A stretch of 32,902 bases of DNA, from assembly GCF_013426975.1 (NCBI RefSeq), contig NZ_JACCPY010000039.1, positions 1 to 32,902 on the forward strand, given 5' to 3'. Position 1 is the stretch's first letter, and each line of letters begins with the position of its first letter. The notes under the pieces are model-generated. The model did no database searches. It was not told the DNA's origin and saw nothing but the letters and a program-made list of their open reading frames with translations. The stretch is from Sphaerotilus sulfidivorans. Its GTDB lineage: Bacteria > Pseudomonadota > Gammaproteobacteria > Burkholderiales > Burkholderiaceae_C. The translations under genes were made by a program, and so were the position numbers. This document shows positions 22,545-32,032 of this stretch, piece after piece.

Positions 22545-23569
22545 GTTCGGCATTGCATCCCTGGCTGGACACGCCGCTGCGCGAGGCGCTGTCGCATCAG
22601 CAGGCCCATGCGCTGCTGGTGCAGGGCGCGCAGGACCGCGGACCGCTGGATTTCTCGATCGCGCTGGCCCGGGCCTGGCTGTGCGAGACCCCGGCCCGCC
22701 AGCGGCCGGGCGGCCTGGCCTGCGGCCGCTGCGGCGGCTGCCATCTGGTGGACGAGCGCTCGCACCCGGACCTGCGTCTGCTGGTGCCGGAGTCGCTGCG
22801 GGCCGCCGCCGGCCTGCCGGCCGACGAGGCGGGCGAGAGCGGCAGCGCCAAGACCCGCAAGCCCAGCCGCGAGATCAAGGTCGACGCGGTGCGCGCGGCG
22901 CTCGAGTTCATCGGTCTGACCCCGTCGCGGGCGGGCCTGAAGGTGCTGCTCATCCATCCGGCCGAGGAGCTCAATCTGGTCGCGGCCAATGCGCTGCTCA
23001 AGACGCTGGAGGAACCGCCCGGCCCGATGCGCTTCGTGCTGGGCTGCGGTGCGCCCCAGGCGCTGCTGCCGACCCTGCGCAGCCGCTGCCAGAGCGTGGT
23101 GCTGCCGCGCCCGGACCGCGAGGCCGCGCTGGCCTGGCTGCAGGCGCAAGGGCTGCAGGATGCGGCGATCGTGCTCGATGCCTGCGGTGGCGAGCCGCTG
23201 CGCGCGCTCGAGCAGGCCCGCGAGGGCCGCGATGCCGAGGCGTGGCGGCGCTTTCCGTCGCAGGTGATGCAGGGCGACGGCGCGGGCCTGGCCGGCTGGC
23301 CGCTGCCGGTGCTGGTCGAGGCGCTGCAGCGCCTGTGCGAGGACCGGCTGCGTCAGGCACTCGGTCTGCCGGCGCGCTCCTTCCCGCAGCTCGAGCCGCT
23401 GAAGGCGCCGGTGGCGACCGCGCGCATGATCGCCACGCTGACCGAGACCGCCGCCTGGCTGCGCACCCGCGCCGCCCAGGCCGATCACCCGTGGAGCGCG
23501 CCGCTGGCGATCGAGGCGCTGCTGCAGCGCACCCGCAGCGCGCTGGACGCACGGTCACGGCCGCTCTGA
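22541..23569 (+). CDS. holB: DNA polymerase III subunit delta'
   Basis: A 342-residue clamp-loader subunit. Zinc-type cysteines are at about 48, 61, 64 and 67 (CGRCGGC). The AAA+ region includes [20 protein letters not shown] and [14 protein letters not shown], then the sensor stretch [14 protein letters not shown]. As in other delta' proteins, the N-terminal P-loop is degenerate (no GKT). An insertion ([20 protein letters not shown]) precedes the DAVRAALEF helix. There is no ATG; start codons GTG at 22538 or 22541 overlap the tmk stop, and I choose 22541 (GTGA overlap). It works with DnaX, whose gene lies further along the window. Confidence 0.93.
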   Translation: MSSALHPWLDTPLREALSHQQAHALLVQGAQDRGPLDFSIALARAWLCETPARQRPGGLACGRCGGCHLVDERSHPDLRLLVPESLRAAAGLPADEAGESGSAKTRKPSREIKVDAVRAALEFIGLTPSRAGLKVLLIHPAEELNLVAANALLKTLEEPPGPMRFVLGCGAPQALLPTLRSRCQSVVLPRPDREAALAWLQAQGLQDAAIVLDACGGEPLRALEQAREGRDAEAWRRFPSQVMQGDGAGLAGWPLPVLVEALQRLCEDRLRQALGLPARSFPQLEPLKAPVATARMIATLTETAAWLRTRAAQADHPWSAPLAIEALLQRTRSALDARSRPL

Positions 23570-23639
23570 GCTCAAGCGGACCGCCGTTGCGCCGAACGAT
23601 GCATTACCCTCCTGTGCACTCCCCCGATCAAGCACACCC

Positions 23640-24053
23640 ATGAGCAGCGAATTCAATTCCCGGTCCGGCTCGATGCCGCTTCAGCCCGCCGCTGGCGCCA
23701 ATCCGCCACCCGCACCGCGGCCCAGCGTCATCCAGCTGGTCTTCAAGGAAAAGGGCGCGCTCTATGCGGCCTACATCCCGCTGTTCGCCGAAGGCGGCCT
23801 CTTCGTGCCGACCACCCGCGACTACCGGCTGGGCGATGATGTCTACCTGCTGCTGACGCTGCCCGAGGATCCCCAGCGCTATCCGGTGGCCGGCAAGGTC
23901 GCCTGGGTCACGCCGCCGAATGCCTCGGGCGGACGCACCCAGGGCGTGGGCGTGCGCTTTCCCGTCGACGAGAAGACCCGGGTGCTGCGGGTGCGCATCG
24001 AGGAAATCCTCGGCACCGCGATCCACTCGCCCAAGCCGACGCAGACCATCTGA
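23640..24053 (+). CDS. pilZ: PilZ domain protein, type IV pilus biogenesis type
   Basis: A 137-residue protein with a disordered Pro/Ala-rich N-terminus (about 30 residues) and one PilZ domain (IQLVFKEKGALYAAYIPLFA, then VAGKVAWVTP and GVGVRFP). This is the short type found between holB and tatD in Beta- and Gammaproteobacteria. It supports type IV pilus assembly with PilB and FimX-like partners and usually does not bind c-di-GMP, since the RxxxR motif is lacking, as here. The ATG is at 23640, 70 bp after holB and 29 bp before tatD. Confidence 0.9.
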   Translation: MSSEFNSRSGSMPLQPAAGANPPPAPRPSVIQLVFKEKGALYAAYIPLFAEGGLFVPTTRDYRLGDDVYLLLTLPEDPQRYPVAGKVAWVTPPNASGGRTQGVGVRFPVDEKTRVLRVRIEEILGTAIHSPKPTQTI

Positions 24054-24082
24054 AGCCGAACTTCGTCTCCATCCCTGTTCCC

Positions 24083-24862
24083 ATGTTCATCGATACCCAC
24101 TGCCACCTGACATTCCCCGAGCTGCGCGAGCGCTGGGACGACATCCGCGCGGCGATGCGCGCGGCGCAGGTGGAGCGCGCCATCGTCATCTGCACGACGA
24201 TCGAGGAGTTCGACACCGTGCACGCGCTGGCCGCGCAGCACGACTTTCTCTGGTGCACCGTCGGCGTCCATCCGGACAACGAGGATGTGCACGAGCCCGA
24301 CGTGGCCGAGCTGGTGCGCCTGGGCCGGCGCGACCGGGTGGTGGCGGTGGGCGAATGCGGCCTGGACTACTACCGCCTGGGCGAGCGCACGCTGGCCGAC
24401 ATGGAGTGGCAGCGCGAGCGCCTGCGCACCCATGTGCGCGCCGCACGCGAGCTGGGTCGCCCGCTGGTGATCCACACCCGCAGCGCCGCCGAGGACACGC
24501 TGCGCATCCTGCGCGAGGAGAACGCGGCCGAGGTCGGCGGCGTCTTCCACTGCTTCACCGAGACCCTCGAGGTCGCCCGCGCGGCGCTGGACCTGAACTT
24601 CTCGATCTCCTTCTCGGGCATCCTGACCTTCAAGAATGCCGCCTACCTGCGCGACATCGCCGCGATGGTGCCGCTGGATCGCTGCCTGATCGAGACCGAC
24701 AGCCCCTATCTGGCGCCGGCGCCGCACCGCGGCAAGCTCAACACCCCGGCGCTGGTGCCCTTCGTGGCCCGGCAGCTCGCCGAGATCAAGGGGCTGGAGC
24801 TGGAGACGGTCGCGCGCGCGACCTGGGACAACGCCTCGCGGATGTTCGCGCTGCCGGACTGA
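24083..24862 (+). CDS. tatD: TatD family metal-dependent DNase/hydrolase
   Basis: A 259-residue TIM-barrel hydrolase. Metal ligands are His6 and His8 (DTHCH), the Glu in GECGLDYYR, the His in IHTR and in FHCF, and the Asp in ETDSPYLAPAPHRGK. TatD proteins are magnesium-dependent 3'-5' exonucleases; YcfH-like members often sit after holB/pilZ as here. It follows pilZ by 29 bp and is convergent with the PAS-LuxR gene. A 7-bp hairpin (24880-24897) lies just beyond its stop but lacks a T-run. Confidence 0.92.
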   Translation: MFIDTHCHLTFPELRERWDDIRAAMRAAQVERAIVICTTIEEFDTVHALAAQHDFLWCTVGVHPDNEDVHEPDVAELVRLGRRDRVVAVGECGLDYYRLGERTLADMEWQRERLRTHVRAARELGRPLVIHTRSAAEDTLRILREENAAEVGGVFHCFTETLEVARAALDLNFSISFSGILTFKNAAYLRDIAAMVPLDRCLIETDSPYLAPAPHRGKLNTPALVPFVARQLAEIKGLELETVARATWDNASRMFALPD

Positions 24863-24877
24863 GACGGCCTTGGGCCG

Positions 24878-25438
24878 CTATCGGCTCAGCAGCCGATTGA
24901 CCAGCTCCGGCGTGGTGGCCGCCTCGTACTTGCGCATCAGCCGGGCGCGGTAGACATCGACGGTGCGCGGGCTGATGCCCAGATGCCGGCCGATCAGCTT
25001 GCTGGTCAGTCCCTCGACCAGCAGCGCGGCGATCTCGCGCTCGCGCGGGGTCAGGTCGGACTGGATGCGGCGCTTCTGCGACAGGTCCTCGAAGGTCCAG
25101 ATGCCGGCCGCATGCGGATCCTGCGGATCGAGCGCGCGGCCGCTGACATGGCACCAGAACAGCTCCTGCTGGCCGGGCGCGGCATGCAGGCGCTTCATCA
25201 CCCGGTCGTCGGCATAGCGGCCCTCGGCATCGAGGCTGGCGACGATGCGCTGGCCGGTGCGCTCGAACTCGGCGCTGCTCGGGTAGAGCACCTCGAAGCT
25301 CTGGTGGATCAGCTCGTCGCGGCGCGCGCCGAACATGTCCAGCACCAGGCGGTTGCAGTCCACCATCAGCCGGTGGCGCGACAGCACCAGGCCGACAGGG
25401 GCGAGATCGAAGGCAATCCGGTAATCCAGCTCAACCAT
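24878..25438 (-). CDS. PAS-LuxR transcriptional regulator
   Basis: A 186-residue regulator with an N-terminal PAS domain (about residues 5-118: FDLAPVGLVLSRHRLMVDCN ... WTFEDLSQKR) and a C-terminal LuxR/NarL helix-turn-helix (LTPREREIAALLVEGLTSKL, then ISPRTVDVYRARLM, about 128-183). It has no receiver domain, so it senses its signal directly through PAS rather than by phosphorylation. It is divergent from scoA with a 78-bp gap containing paired CTACGTA repeats, so control of scoAB is likely. The PAS ligand is unknown; a short acyl or keto compound would fit the context. Confidence 0.9.
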   Translation of the reverse strand: MVELDYRIAFDLAPVGLVLSRHRLMVDCNRLVLDMFGARRDELIHQSFEVLYPSSAEFERTGQRIVASLDAEGRYADDRVMKRLHAAPGQQELFWCHVSGRALDPQDPHAAGIWTFEDLSQKRRIQSDLTPREREIAALLVEGLTSKLIGRHLGISPRTVDVYRARLMRKYEAATTPELVNRLLSR

Positions 25439-25447
25439 TACTCAATT

Positions 25448-25484
25448 CTACGTAGCCCCTACGTAAGGCATTACGCATTACAGT
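25448..25484 (+). promoter_or_regulatory. Activator-type scoA promoter with paired CTACGTA sites
   Basis: CTACGTA occurs at 25448-25454 and 25459-25465, an 11-bp step, so both lie on one DNA face; each contains the palindrome TACGTA. A -10 hexamer TACAGT is at 25479-25484, and the position for a -35 (25456-25461) holds CCCCTA, no match. A site overlapping a missing -35 is typical of activation by a LuxR/NarL protein. The assignment to the divergent PAS-LuxR gene is inference. Confidence 0.6.
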
Positions 25485-25516
25485 CTGCCCGTCCGAATTT
25501 TCCGGAGACAGAGCGC

Positions 25517-26218
25517 ATGAACAAGGTTTACCCGAGCGCCGCAGCGGCGCTGGAAGGCATCGTCCGCGATGGTCAGCTGATCGCCGTCGGCGGCTTCGGC
25601 CTGTGCGGCATTCCCGAGGCCCTGATCGACGCGCTGCGCGACAGCGGCGTCAAGGACCTGTCGGTCATCTCGAACAATGCCGGCGTCGACGGCTTCGGTC
25701 TGGGCAAGCTGCTCGAGACGCGCCAGATCAGGAAGATGATCTCGAGCTATGTCGGCGAGAACAAGGAGTTCGAGCGCCAGTACCTGGCCGGCGAGCTGGA
25801 GCTGGAGTTCACGCCGCAGGGCACGCTGGCCGAGAAGCTGCGCGCCGGCGGCGCCGGCATTCCGGCCTTCTTCACCAAGACCGGCGTGGGCACGCTGGTG
25901 GCCGAGGGCAAGGAGCTGCGCCAGTTCGATGGCGAGACCTATGTGATGGAGCGCGCGCTGACGCCCGAAGTGGCGCTGGTCAAGGCCGATGTTGCCGACA
26001 TGTCGGGCAATCTGCGCTTCAACAAGACCGCCCGCAATTTCAATCCGGCCGCGGCGATGGCCGGCAGGATCTGCGTCGTCGAGGTCGAGCGCATCGTGCC
26101 GACCGGCGCGATCGAGCCGGACGACGTGCATCTGCCGGGCATCTATGTGCACCGCATCGTGCACAACCCGACGCCCGAGAAGCGCATCGAGAAGCGCACC
26201 ATTCGCGATCGCAAGTAA
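25517..26218 (+). CDS. scoA: 3-oxoacid CoA-transferase subunit A
   Basis: A 233-residue alpha subunit of a succinyl-CoA:3-ketoacid CoA transferase, which activates acetoacetate to acetoacetyl-CoA using succinyl-CoA. The CoA-binding signature [10 protein letters not shown] is at residues 27-36, followed by [18 protein letters not shown] and the C-terminal [20 protein letters not shown]. The start at 25517 has the ribosome site GGAGACA. With scoB 28 bp downstream it forms the heterodimeric enzyme. It links acetoacetate released from PHA breakdown or ketogenic amino acids to central metabolism. Confidence 0.93.
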   Translation: MNKVYPSAAAALEGIVRDGQLIAVGGFGLCGIPEALIDALRDSGVKDLSVISNNAGVDGFGLGKLLETRQIRKMISSYVGENKEFERQYLAGELELEFTPQGTLAEKLRAGGAGIPAFFTKTGVGTLVAEGKELRQFDGETYVMERALTPEVALVKADVADMSGNLRFNKTARNFNPAAAMAGRICVVEVERIVPTGAIEPDDVHLPGIYVHRIVHNPTPEKRIEKRTIRDRK

Positions 26219-26246
26219 TTCGAAGCCCCCTAGGAGAGCATTCATC

Positions 26247-26885
<639 letters not shown>

Positions 26886-26910
26886 CCTGATCTGAACTGA
26901 ACGGGTGGGC

Positions 26911-27654
26911 TCAGCCGCGCCGGATCCAGTGTCCGGCGCTGAGCAGCTCATGCGGCCGGAAGCGCTCCTTGTAGGCCATCTTGGCGCTGCTCTCGATCCA
27001 GTAGCCGAGATAGACATGGGGCAGCTTCAGGGCGCGCGCCTGCTCGATCTGCCACATGACGTTGAAGGTGCCGTAGCTGGCACCGGTGTCGTCCGGGTCG
27101 TAGAAGGTGTAGACCGCCGACAGGCCGTCGTTGAGCACATCCAGGATCGAGACCATCTTCAGCGCGCCCGGCCGGCCATCGGCCAGTGGCGGCGCGCGGA
27201 ACTCCACCAGCCGCGAGTTGACCCGGCTCTGCAGCAGGAACTGGGTGTACTGGTCGACCGAGTCCTGGTCCATGCCGCCGCCGCTGTGGCGGGCGGTCTG
27301 GTATTTCAGATAGAGCGCGTAGTGCTCCGGCACGAAGCGCAGCCGGGTGACCGCCACCTGCAGGTCGGCATGATCGCGCCAGGCGCGGCGCTGGCTGCGG
27401 CTGGCGCGGAAATCGTTCACCGGAATGCGCAGCGGCAGACAGGCGCGGCAGCCATCGCAGTGCGGTCGGTAGGTGAACAGGCCGCTGCGGCGGAAGCCCG
27501 CGGCCACCAGGCCGGAGTAGGTGTCGGCGTTGATCAGGTGCGATGGCGTGGCCACCTGCGACCGCGCCATGCGGTCGGCCAGATAGCTGCAGGCATACGG
27601 CGCGGTGGCGTAGAACTGCAGTTCGGCGAGGGGAAGATCCTGAGGGTGCGTCAC
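26911..27654 (-). CDS. bpt: Aspartate/glutamate leucyltransferase (bacterial ATE1-like)
   Basis: A 247-residue aminoacyl-tRNA-protein transferase. It has the N-terminal Cys cluster [18 protein letters not shown] shared with ATE1 enzymes and the C-terminal [17 protein letters not shown] ... [20 protein letters not shown]. Bpt transfers leucine from Leu-tRNA to N-terminal Asp or Glu, making substrates for ClpS/ClpAP degradation. The start is a GTG at 27654 overlapping the aat stop by 4 bp (GTGA); there is no nearer ATG. It forms an N-degron operon with aat. Confidence 0.93.
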   Translation of the reverse strand: MTHPQDLPLAELQFYATAPYACSYLADRMARSQVATPSHLINADTYSGLVAAGFRRSGLFTYRPHCDGCRACLPLRIPVNDFRASRSQRRAWRDHADLQVAVTRLRFVPEHYALYLKYQTARHSGGGMDQDSVDQYTQFLLQSRVNSRLVEFRAPPLADGRPGALKMVSILDVLNDGLSAVYTFYDPDDTGASYGTFNVMWQIEQARALKLPHVYLGYWIESSAKMAYKERFRPHELLSAGHWIRRG

Positions 27655-28445
27655 GCGGGATCGGGCAGACGGTTCATCGGTGGATCGGCCTCGGGGCCGG
27701 CCTCGAGCGGCAGCTGCCGCCACAGTTCGCGATGATAGGTCCACTGGCCGGGTGATGGCAGCTCCACCACCTGATCCAGATGGCTGAGGAACACCTCGCG
27801 CGCGACCGGTGCCGCACCCATCGAGGCCAGATGGCGGGTCTGCTGCTGGCAGTCGATCCAGTCGATGCCCGACCGCCGGCAGAAGGCCACCAGCGCAGCC
27901 AGCGCGATCTTCGACGCGTCGGTGCTGCGCGCGAACATCGATTCGCCGTAGAACATCCGCCCCTGGCAGACGCCGTAGAGGCCGCCGACCAGCTCGCCGT
28001 CGATCCAGGTCTCGAAGGAATGCACCTCGCCGGCGGCATGCCACTGGCGGTAGGCGCGCATCAGCTCCGGCACGATCCAGGTGCCGACCTGGCCGTCCCG
28101 GGGCGTGCTTGCACAATGGGCGATCACCTGGTCGAAGGCCGCGTCGATGCGGATCTCGCAGCCCGGCGTGGCGATGAAGCGCCGCAGCGTCTTGCGCAGC
28201 GAACGGTGCAGCCGGAAGTCGGCCGTCTTCAGCACCATGCGCGGCGTGGTGCACCACCACAGCACCGGCTCGCCGCGGCTGTACCACGGGAAGATGCCGC
28301 GCCGGTAGGCCTGGCGCAGCCGCGCGATCGTCAGGCGCCCGCCCGCGCACAGCAGGCCCGGCGCCTCGCTGTCGGGGCCGAGCGCGCGCTCGAGCGGCGG
28401 GAACGGCAGGCTGCCGTCGTCGTCGTCGGGCAGCCAGTCGATCAT
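27651..28445 (-). CDS. aat: Leucyl/phenylalanyl-tRNA-protein transferase
   Basis: A 264-residue enzyme adding Leu or Phe to proteins with N-terminal Arg or Lys, marking them for ClpAPS. Family signatures are [72 protein letters not shown] and [16 protein letters not shown]. The N-terminal [10 protein letters not shown] is slightly acidic. It overlaps bpt by 4 bp and lies 19 bp after the PurM-like gene, so all three may share a transcript. Confidence 0.95.
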   Translation of the reverse strand: MIDWLPDDDDGSLPFPPLERALGPDSEAPGLLCAGGRLTIARLRQAYRRGIFPWYSRGEPVLWWCTTPRMVLKTADFRLHRSLRKTLRRFIATPGCEIRIDAAFDQVIAHCASTPRDGQVGTWIVPELMRAYRQWHAAGEVHSFETWIDGELVGGLYGVCQGRMFYGESMFARSTDASKIALAALVAFCRRSGIDWIDCQQQTRHLASMGAAPVAREVFLSHLDQVVELPSPGQWTYHRELWRQLPLEAGPEADPPMNRLPDPA

Positions 28446-28464
28446 CGATCGCGTGCCCTTCGGT

Positions 28465-29598
28465 TCAGCGCAGCTGCAGGTCGTCGTTGCCGAACTCGAT
28501 GCCCAGCGGCTCGATCAGCAGGCGCTTCGGGCCGGCCTCGACGGTGCCGGCGTGCCAGGCGGCGATGCCCTGGACGCGCGCGATCTCGACGGTGCGCTCG
28601 GCGTCCTCAGGCTTCACGAAGATCGCGAAGCCGGCGCCCATGTTCAGCGTCGAGTAGGCCTCGCGGTCGTCCTGCTTCGCCTGCTCCTGGATGAACTTCA
28701 GCACCGGCGTGACCGGCGGCACGGTGTGGATGCGGTAGGTCAGCTCGCTGGGGTGGCGCAGCAGCTTGCGCCAGCCGTGGCCGGTGATGTTGGCGCAGTA
28801 GCGCGGCGCCACGCCGGCCTTCCACAGCGCTTCGGTGACCGGCGAGTACAGCACGGTCGGCGCCAGCAGCGCCTCGCCATAGGTGACGCCCGGGGCGATC
28901 TCGGTCAGGTAGCCCTGGGGCAGGCGCTCGACCAGCTTGCGCGCCAGAGACAGGCCGTTGGCGTGGATGCCGCTGGATTCCAGCAGGATGATCGCGTCGC
29001 CGGCGCTGAGCTGGTCGCCCACCGACAGGCGCTCCTTCGGGTTGATCAGGCCGGTGCAGGACGCAGCCAGGTCGATGCGGCCTTCTTCCACGATGCCGGC
29101 CAGCGCCGGGGTCTCGCCGCCGCCCCAGGCGACGCTGCAGACCTCGCAGGCCTTCTTCCAGCCGGCCACCAGGGCCTGGGCGCGCTGGTTGTCGCCGAAC
29201 CAGTCCGAGCCGCCGGCGGCCCAGTAGGCCTGCACCACCAGCGGCGTGGCGCCGACGGTGATCAGGTCGTTGATCGCCATCGCGATGGTGTCCTGCGCGA
29301 TGCCGTCGTAGAAGCTGCGGCCGGTGAGCTTCGCCATCTCGTCGGCGACGAGGGTCTTGGTGCCCAGGCACTCGACGATCGAGGCCAGGTAGAAGGGGCC
29401 GACGTCGACGACATAGGCCGATTCGCCGCGGGAGGCCGCGACTTCGGTGAAGCCGTGCGCGGCCAGGTGGCCGGCGGTGGCGGCAGCGGCGCGCTGCGCG
29501 GTGACCTTCAGCGGATCGATCAGGTCGTAGTTGACGCCGGCCTGCTCGTAGCTGAGCGTGCCGTTCGGGTCGTGGGAGGGAGCGGCGTTTTGATTCAT
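28465..29598 (-). CDS. PurM-like AIR synthase-related protein, divergent
   Basis: A 377-residue protein of the PurM/AIR-synthase superfamily. It starts like PurM ([16 protein letters not shown]) and keeps the [18 protein letters not shown] and [10 protein letters not shown] segments (103-120, 159-168). The ATP-site motif that reads TDGVGTK in normal PurM is VECLGTK here (residues 75-81), and the chain is about 30 residues longer. It may be a true but divergent phosphoribosylformylglycinamidine cyclo-ligase, or a paralogue with another ATP-dependent role. There is no Shine-Dalgarno sequence; a -10 GATAAT lies 8 bp upstream, so the message may be leaderless. It lies with aat and bpt rather than with purine genes. 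Confidence 0.75.
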   Translation of the reverse strand: MNQNAAPSHDPNGTLSYEQAGVNYDLIDPLKVTAQRAAAATAGHLAAHGFTEVAASRGESAYVVDVGPFYLASIVECLGTKTLVADEMAKLTGRSFYDGIAQDTIAMAINDLITVGATPLVVQAYWAAGGSDWFGDNQRAQALVAGWKKACEVCSVAWGGGETPALAGIVEEGRIDLAASCTGLINPKERLSVGDQLSAGDAIILLESSGIHANGLSLARKLVERLPQGYLTEIAPGVTYGEALLAPTVLYSPVTEALWKAGVAPRYCANITGHGWRKLLRHPSELTYRIHTVPPVTPVLKFIQEQAKQDDREAYSTLNMGAGFAIFVKPEDAERTVEIARVQGIAAWHAGTVEAGPKRLLIEPLGIEFGNDDLQLR

Positions 29599-29606
29599 GG
29601 GGCGGG

Positions 29607-29634
29607 ATTATCGGTCAGCCGGGCCGCCTACAAT
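29607..29634. promoter_or_regulatory. Interlocked divergent promoters between the PurM-like gene and dnaX
   Basis: Plus strand: TACAAT (29629-29634) is an excellent -10 for dnaX, 8 bp before its ATG. Minus strand: GATAAT (29612-29607) is an excellent -10 for the PurM-like gene, 8 bp before its ATG. The two hexamers are 16 bp apart, so each occupies the -35 position of the other (TTATCG for dnaX, TTGTAG for the PurM-like gene, both with 15-bp spacers). Neither gene has a Shine-Dalgarno sequence. Confidence 0.6.
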
Positions 29635-29642
29635 CCGCCCCC

Positions 29643-31616
29643 ATGTCCTATATCGTCCTTGCCCGCAAGTACCGGCCGCGCCGCTTCACCGAGATGGTGG
29701 GGCAGGAGCATGTCGTGCAGGCCCTGGGCAACGCGCTGACCCGCCAGCGCCTGCACCATGCCTACCTGTTCACCGGCACCCGTGGCGTCGGCAAGACGAC
29801 CGTCTCGCGCATCCTTGCCAAGAGCCTGAACTGCACCGGCCCGGACGGGCAGGGCGGCATCACCGCCGAGCCCTGCGGCGTCTGCAACGCCTGCCGCGAC
29901 ATCGACGCCGGCCGCCATGTCGACTATGTCGAGCTGGACGCCGCCTCCAACCGCGGCGTCGACGAGATCAGCCAGCTGCTCGACCAGGCGGTCTACAAGC
30001 CGGTGGCCGGGCGCTTCAAGGTCTACATGATCGACGAGGTGCACATGCTCTCGACGACCGCCTTCAACGCGATGCTGAAGACGCTCGAGGAGCCGCCCGA
30101 GTACCTGAAGTTCGTGCTGGCCACCACCGATCCGCAGAAGGTGCCGGTCACGGTGCTGAGCCGCTGCCTGCAGTTCAACCTGCGCCCGATGGCGCCCGAG
30201 ACGGTCCAGCGCCACCTCGGCACCGTGCTGCAGGCCGAAGGCATCGAGGCCGAGGCGGGCGCCTTGCGTCAGCTCTCGCGCGCTGCGCGCGGCTCGATGC
30301 GCGACGCGCTGTCGCTGACCGACCAGGCCATCGCCTTCGGCGGCGGCGCGCTGCAGGAGGCGGCGGTGCGGCAGATGCTGGGCTCGGTCGATCGCAGCCA
30401 TGTCGTGCGCATCGTGCAGGCGCTGGGCGCCGCTGACGGTGCGGCGCTGGTGCGTGCGGTCGACGAGCTGCGGGGCCTGGGTCTGTCGGCCGCCGGCACG
30501 CTCGAGGATCTGGCCACGCTGGCCCAGCAGATGGCGCTGGCGCAGGCGGTGCCGGCCGCGCTCGATCCGGCCGACCCCGAGACCGCCACCGTGCGCGCGC
30601 TGGCGCCGCTGCTCGACCCGGACGAGACGCAGCTGCTCTACAGCATCGCGCTGCACGGCCGCGCCGAGCTCTCCCTGGCGCCGGACGAATACGGCGGCCT
30701 GATGATGGTGCTGCTGCGCCTGCTGGCCTTCCGGCCGCAGGGCGCCGCGCCGCGCCGGGTCGAGCTGCCCGCCGAGGTGGCACCGGCGCCCGCCGCGCCT
30801 TGCGCGCCTGTGGCTCGCGCTGCGCCTGTTGCCGCGCCGGCACCGGCCCCCCTGCCTGCACCTGCGCCCGTCTCTGCGCCTGAACCCGCAGCGCAGGAAG
30901 TGCCGCGTGTCTCGCGCGAGCTGCGCCGGCCGCTGGAGGCGCGAGCCCGCATGCCGGTCGAGCCGCAGGCCCTGCCGCCGGCAGCGCCCGCTCCGGCCAT
31001 GCCGGCCCCGGCGCGGGCCCCGGCTGCCCGCGCCTCGGTGCCGCCGTGGGAGGACGAACCGCCCGGCTGGGACGACATCCCGCCCGCCGACGAGAACGCA
31101 CCGGCCGCAGCGCTGCCCCCGGATGAGCCCGTAGCGCCAGCGCCGGTGGCTGCACCGACGGCCACGCCCGCGCCGCTGCGCCCGCGCCCGGTGCAGATGG
31201 ACGAGGTGCTCGACGACCCGCTGGTCACCCGCTGGTGCGATCTGTTCCAGCGCCTGAGCGAGCGTGCCCTGGTCAACGGCCTGGTGCGCGAGCTGGCCTG
31301 GCAGGCGCAGTGCATCGCCATCGAGCCCGGTGCGGGCAGCCTGCGCTGCGTGCTGCGGGTCGAGCGCGAGTCGCTGCGCCAGAGCGGTCACCGCGACCGG
31401 CTGCAGGCGGCGATCACCGAGCTGGTCGGCCAGCCGGTCACGCTGGAGATCACGCCCGGTGCGGTCACCGACAGCCCGTCACGGCGCGAGACGCAGCGCC
31501 GCGAGCGTGCCCAGCATGAGGCCGAAGGTGCGATCACCGACGACCCCATGGTGCAGGAGCTGCTCGCGCGCTATCCCGGCGCGCGCATCGTGCCCGGCTC
31601 GATCCGGCCGAACTGA
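29643..31616 (+). CDS. dnaX: DNA polymerase III subunits gamma/tau
   Basis: A 657-residue clamp-loader ATPase. The Walker A motif GTRGVGKTT is at 45-53, zinc cysteines are Cys64, 78, 81 and 84, Walker B/DExx is in YMIDEVHMLS, and sensor residues lie in LATTDPQKVPVTVLSRC. Domain III follows, then a Pro/Ala-rich linker (about residues 375-520) and a C-terminal tau domain that binds DnaB and the polymerase. The N-terminus MSYIVLARKYRPRRF is the standard start, and yet no Shine-Dalgarno sequence precedes it. I see no A-rich slippery heptamer of the E. coli type, so a frameshifted gamma form is not evident. It heads dnaX-ybaB-recR. Confidence 0.96.
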   Translation: MSYIVLARKYRPRRFTEMVGQEHVVQALGNALTRQRLHHAYLFTGTRGVGKTTVSRILAKSLNCTGPDGQGGITAEPCGVCNACRDIDAGRHVDYVELDAASNRGVDEISQLLDQAVYKPVAGRFKVYMIDEVHMLSTTAFNAMLKTLEEPPEYLKFVLATTDPQKVPVTVLSRCLQFNLRPMAPETVQRHLGTVLQAEGIEAEAGALRQLSRAARGSMRDALSLTDQAIAFGGGALQEAAVRQMLGSVDRSHVVRIVQALGAADGAALVRAVDELRGLGLSAAGTLEDLATLAQQMALAQAVPAALDPADPETATVRALAPLLDPDETQLLYSIALHGRAELSLAPDEYGGLMMVLLRLLAFRPQGAAPRRVELPAEVAPAPAAPCAPVARAAPVAAPAPAPLPAPAPVSAPEPAAQEVPRVSRELRRPLEARARMPVEPQALPPAAPAPAMPAPARAPAARASVPPWEDEPPGWDDIPPADENAPAAALPPDEPVAPAPVAAPTATPAPLRPRPVQMDEVLDDPLVTRWCDLFQRLSERALVNGLVRELAWQAQCIAIEPGAGSLRCVLRVERESLRQSGHRDRLQAAITELVGQPVTLEITPGAVTDSPSRRETQRRERAQHEAEGAITDDPMVQELLARYPGARIVPGSIRPN

Positions 31617-31680
31617 CACGGCCACTGACCCGGCCCACTGACCGATCTTTTTTCTCGCTCCCTCCAAGAAAGGAACATCC

Positions 31681-32007
31681 ATGTTCAAAGGACAGATCGC
31701 CGGCCTGATGAAGCAGGCCCAGGCCATGCAGGACAACCTGAAGAAGGCCCAGGAGGAACTCGCGCTGATCGAGGTCGAGGGCCAGTCCGGCGCCGGCCTG
31801 GTCAAGGTCGTCATGACCTGCAAGCACGATGTCAAGCGCGTCACCATCGACCCGAGCCTGCTGGCCGACGACAAGGACATGCTGGAAGACCTGGTGGCCG
31901 CGGCCTTCAACGACGCGGTGCGCCGCGCCGAGGAACTCAGCCAGGAAAAGATGGGCAAGCTGACCGCCGGCATGCCGCTGCCCCCGGGCATGAAGCTGCC
32001 GTTCTGA
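31681..32007 (+). CDS. ybaB: YbaB/EbfC family nucleoid-associated protein
   Basis: A 108-residue DNA-binding protein. It shows the family start [20 protein letters not shown], an amphipathic helix, then VEVEG-like strand [18 protein letters not shown] and the C-terminal [12 protein letters not shown]. It forms a tweezer-like dimer on DNA and often accompanies recR. The ribosome site AAGAAAGGAAC is strong. It follows dnaX by 64 bp; that gap holds two CACTGACC repeats (31623, 31636) and a run of six Ts, possibly a weak attenuator, and precedes recR by 25 bp. Confidence 0.95.
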   Translation: MFKGQIAGLMKQAQAMQDNLKKAQEELALIEVEGQSGAGLVKVVMTCKHDVKRVTIDPSLLADDKDMLEDLVAAAFNDAVRRAEELSQEKMGKLTAGMPLPPGMKLPF

Positions 32008-32032
32008 GCCGCACCGCACCGCGCGCTCCGCG

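Noticed and set aside
19398-22553. A 1051-codon minus-strand open frame opposite ygfZ, mltG and tmk
   Set aside because: Only its last part (DUF4936) encodes a recognisable protein. The rest is Arg/Gln/Ala-rich shadow translation of well-supported genes, common in DNA with GC-rich third positions.
24863-24900. Terminator between tatD and the PAS-LuxR gene (7-bp hairpin at 24880-24897 and a 5-bp hairpin before it)
   Set aside because: Neither hairpin is followed by a T-run in either direction, and the larger one lies inside the end of the LuxR gene.
30841-30860. Programmed frameshift site in dnaX at a run of six Cs
   Set aside because: It is not an A/T-type slippery heptamer and no stimulatory hairpin or Shine-Dalgarno-like element is evident.
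31617-31680. Intrinsic terminator after dnaX
   Set aside because: The T-run is preceded by direct, not inverted, repeats and the downstream genes ybaB and recR normally share the transcript.
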